A stretch of DNA of 64,000 bases from Planctomycetota bacterium (lineage in GTDB: Bacteria > Planctomycetota > Phycisphaerae > UBA1845 > UTPLA1). Position numbers and translations under genes: made by a program. Shown here one piece after another: positions 63,801-64,000 of the stretch. Each line of letters opens with the position of its first letter. Position 1 is the first letter of the stretch. The notes beneath the pieces were generated by a model that worked only from the letters and a program-made list of their open reading frames with translations, was not told the DNA's origin and made no database searches. The DNA is taken from positions 1-64,000 of the forward strand of contig JAATGM010000023.1 in the NCBI GenBank assembly GCA_015654675.1. The letters are read 5' to 3'.

Positions 63801-64000
63801 GGATCGTTCGAAGAGCTGCAGGCGGACGATGCGACCGGAGTTTTTGCGTTTGCGCGAACGCTCGACGGCAACTCGCTCGTGGTTGTGCTGAACAATTCGG
63901 ACAAGCCGCAAATGATCGGTGTGCCGGTTTCGTGGCCGGACGAGTCGGCGGTGATTCGCCTGGATGATCCGAAGTCGGTCGAGCTGGTCGCTCCCCCGGC
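60813..64000 (+). CDS. Neopullulanase-like GH13 enzyme with N-terminal CBM48/E-set-like domains (runs off the right edge)
   Basis: At least 1062 residues; the stop lies beyond the window. A signal peptide (FRRSKLRLTVAVLVFASAG) is followed by a short E-set-like domain (VNLAGNFNGWNT), a middle beta-rich region, and a second E-set-like domain (VDIVGDFNNWTPGRERM) typical of glycogen-binding modules. The GH13 barrel has region I DGVFNHVG (about 688), nucleophile region DGWRLDVASDV (about 778), acid/base region AELWEES (about 811) and region IV SHDTDR (about 880). Likely a secreted cyclodextrinase/neopullulanase-type enzyme. Coupled to the LacI-type gene upstream (13-nt gap). Confidence 0.88.
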   Translation, partial: MNQFRRSKLRLTVAVLVFASAGPISAALAAERVNLAGNFNGWNTADPAFEMKPAGERMELCRVWECGRYEFKFAFNGTWDRHLGSAGGDGLTQPGADVTLTIPQTGYYAIWLDVGAKRWGLEPRKPDKPIAIIRVIGAESGSATVVLDASLSAHRLGKILRKCSWDVTYTDDRPKPELKPKGDLLETLRVFAPGRYRIKLTVGDGEMSDSTTTERDLGFGWQLGMELGDGRGEQKLQMLPLADGSFGWAFVATKAFGSTARVASITDDAFAKVMDHQQFSFEANRPYLVRYGIVSTALALRSGGFHEFHFVGGDFKESPRFVLERVDIVGDFNNWTPGRERMVTTDGGQTYRLIVELPDGVYHYKYLVNGSTFLADSHGDARFADATGNSGFLVGDDAADCGAAKADDVNARGLKHDPNDLTYASRIGANLLSLRMRTLANDVQSVTVRVNGGGKSVEVPMRREASRFGFDYWIAQVQSAAPGVSYDFVIRDGKASMGYGAGGASRDMSQKQPFTARTKGAFVTPDWAKTCVWYQIFPERFRNGDKLNDPASTVPWQHDWFMPYKAPTSQPDGSAAEKSGYAETGRLYDFIYRRRYGGDLQGIREKLPYLKDLGITAIYLNPIFQAESLHKYDASDYRHIDDAFCVKDSRLKLTGETEDPKTWQWSESDKKFLAFLKEAHALGFKVILDGVFNHVGREFWAFQDVMKNKEKSKYVDWFDIVSFEPFHYKAWDRDDGELPRLKHNDALGLSKPVREHIFAITKRWMDPNGDGDPSDGIDGWRLDVASDVNEHFWRDWRKLVKSINPEAYIVAELWEESKKWLKGDCFDAVMNYEFAKRVQRFVMNQKKATRPSEFGKELDGMLAWYEPQVNYVLQNLYDSHDTDRIASMCMNPDLEYDKYNRLQDNNPNYNSGKPNQDCYDRMKLAVTFQMTFLGAPMVWYGDEVGMFGADDPTCRKPMLWEDLLPYQDPAEQIHEDIRDHYRRMIAIRNSRPTLQLGSFEELQADDATGVFAFARTLDGNSLVVVLNNSDKPQMIGVPVSWPDESAVIRLDDPKSVELVAPP

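Overview
The window is about 64 kb of GC-rich chromosomal DNA, almost fully coding on both strands. It most likely comes from a planctomycete, probably Phycisphaerae-like. The evidence is PEP-CTERM tails on secreted proteins, dockerin-like EF-hand tails on secreted glycoside hydrolases, a prepilin-type protein with the [10 protein letters not shown] signature, an ECF sigma/zinc-finger anti-sigma pair, TPR-rich exported proteins and many GTG/TTG starts. No rRNA, transposase, integron or CRISPR array is visible. One tRNA (Asp, GUC) is present.

Layout. 1-7 kb: a secretin-like protein with a long polyglycine stretch, two tandem paralogous GT-C-like/TPR membrane proteins, and a YdjY-domain protein. 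6-9 kb: on the minus strand, tyrS, a hypothetical gene and a tiny Trp-rich ORF. 9-16 kb: mixed accessory genes (DUF2294, an ice-binding-like PEP-CTERM protein preceded by a structured leader candidate, an isoprenylcysteine methyltransferase homologue, an SRPBCC protein, a secreted thrombospondin-type-3 repeat protein). 16-29 kb: a MalK/UgpC-type ATPase behind a consensus promoter, then the translation block nusA-infB-ylxP-rbfA, a degenerate HhH-GPD protein, a 1164-residue TPR protein, a YebC homologue and a XerC/D recombinase. 28-40 kb: an SDR, a DnaJ/CbpA protein, a nitrilase-family amidase, sdhC-sdhA without sdhB, a VTT protein, a methyltransferase, pyrD overlapping a pseudouridine synthase gene tail to tail, and an ECF sigma/anti-sigma/secretin-N operon.

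The most striking element is a compact eight-gene minus-strand operon at 40.5-47.8 kb. It encodes a small four-TM protein, a Ser/Thr kinase with two zinc ribbons, a membrane-anchored zinc-ribbon protein, three coiled-coil proteins or modules of exactly 202 residues resembling ESCRT-III/Snf7 (one fused behind a winged-helix-like region, but with its own internal Shine-Dalgarno and ATG), an MIT-plus-AAA ATPase resembling Vps4, and an SPFH-plus-beta-propeller protein. Gene spacings run from a 4-nt overlap to 22 nt. I interpret it as a bacterial ESCRT-III/Vps4-like membrane-remodelling system with a kinase and a flotillin-like scaffold.

48-64 kb: after tRNA-Asp come secreted starch/glycogen-related functions: a CBM20-like/esterase protein with an EF-hand tail, an SGNH-TPR protein, a PEP-CTERM protein, a GH13 amylase with a dockerin-like tail, a large secreted dockerin-tailed protein, a prepilin-type protein behind a promoter with a LacI-type operator, a LacI-family regulator, and a neopullulanase-like GH13 enzyme that runs off the right edge. 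The LacI regulator probably controls this alpha-glucan region. The orphan MalK-type ATPase at 16 kb could serve uptake of the resulting sugars (inference).
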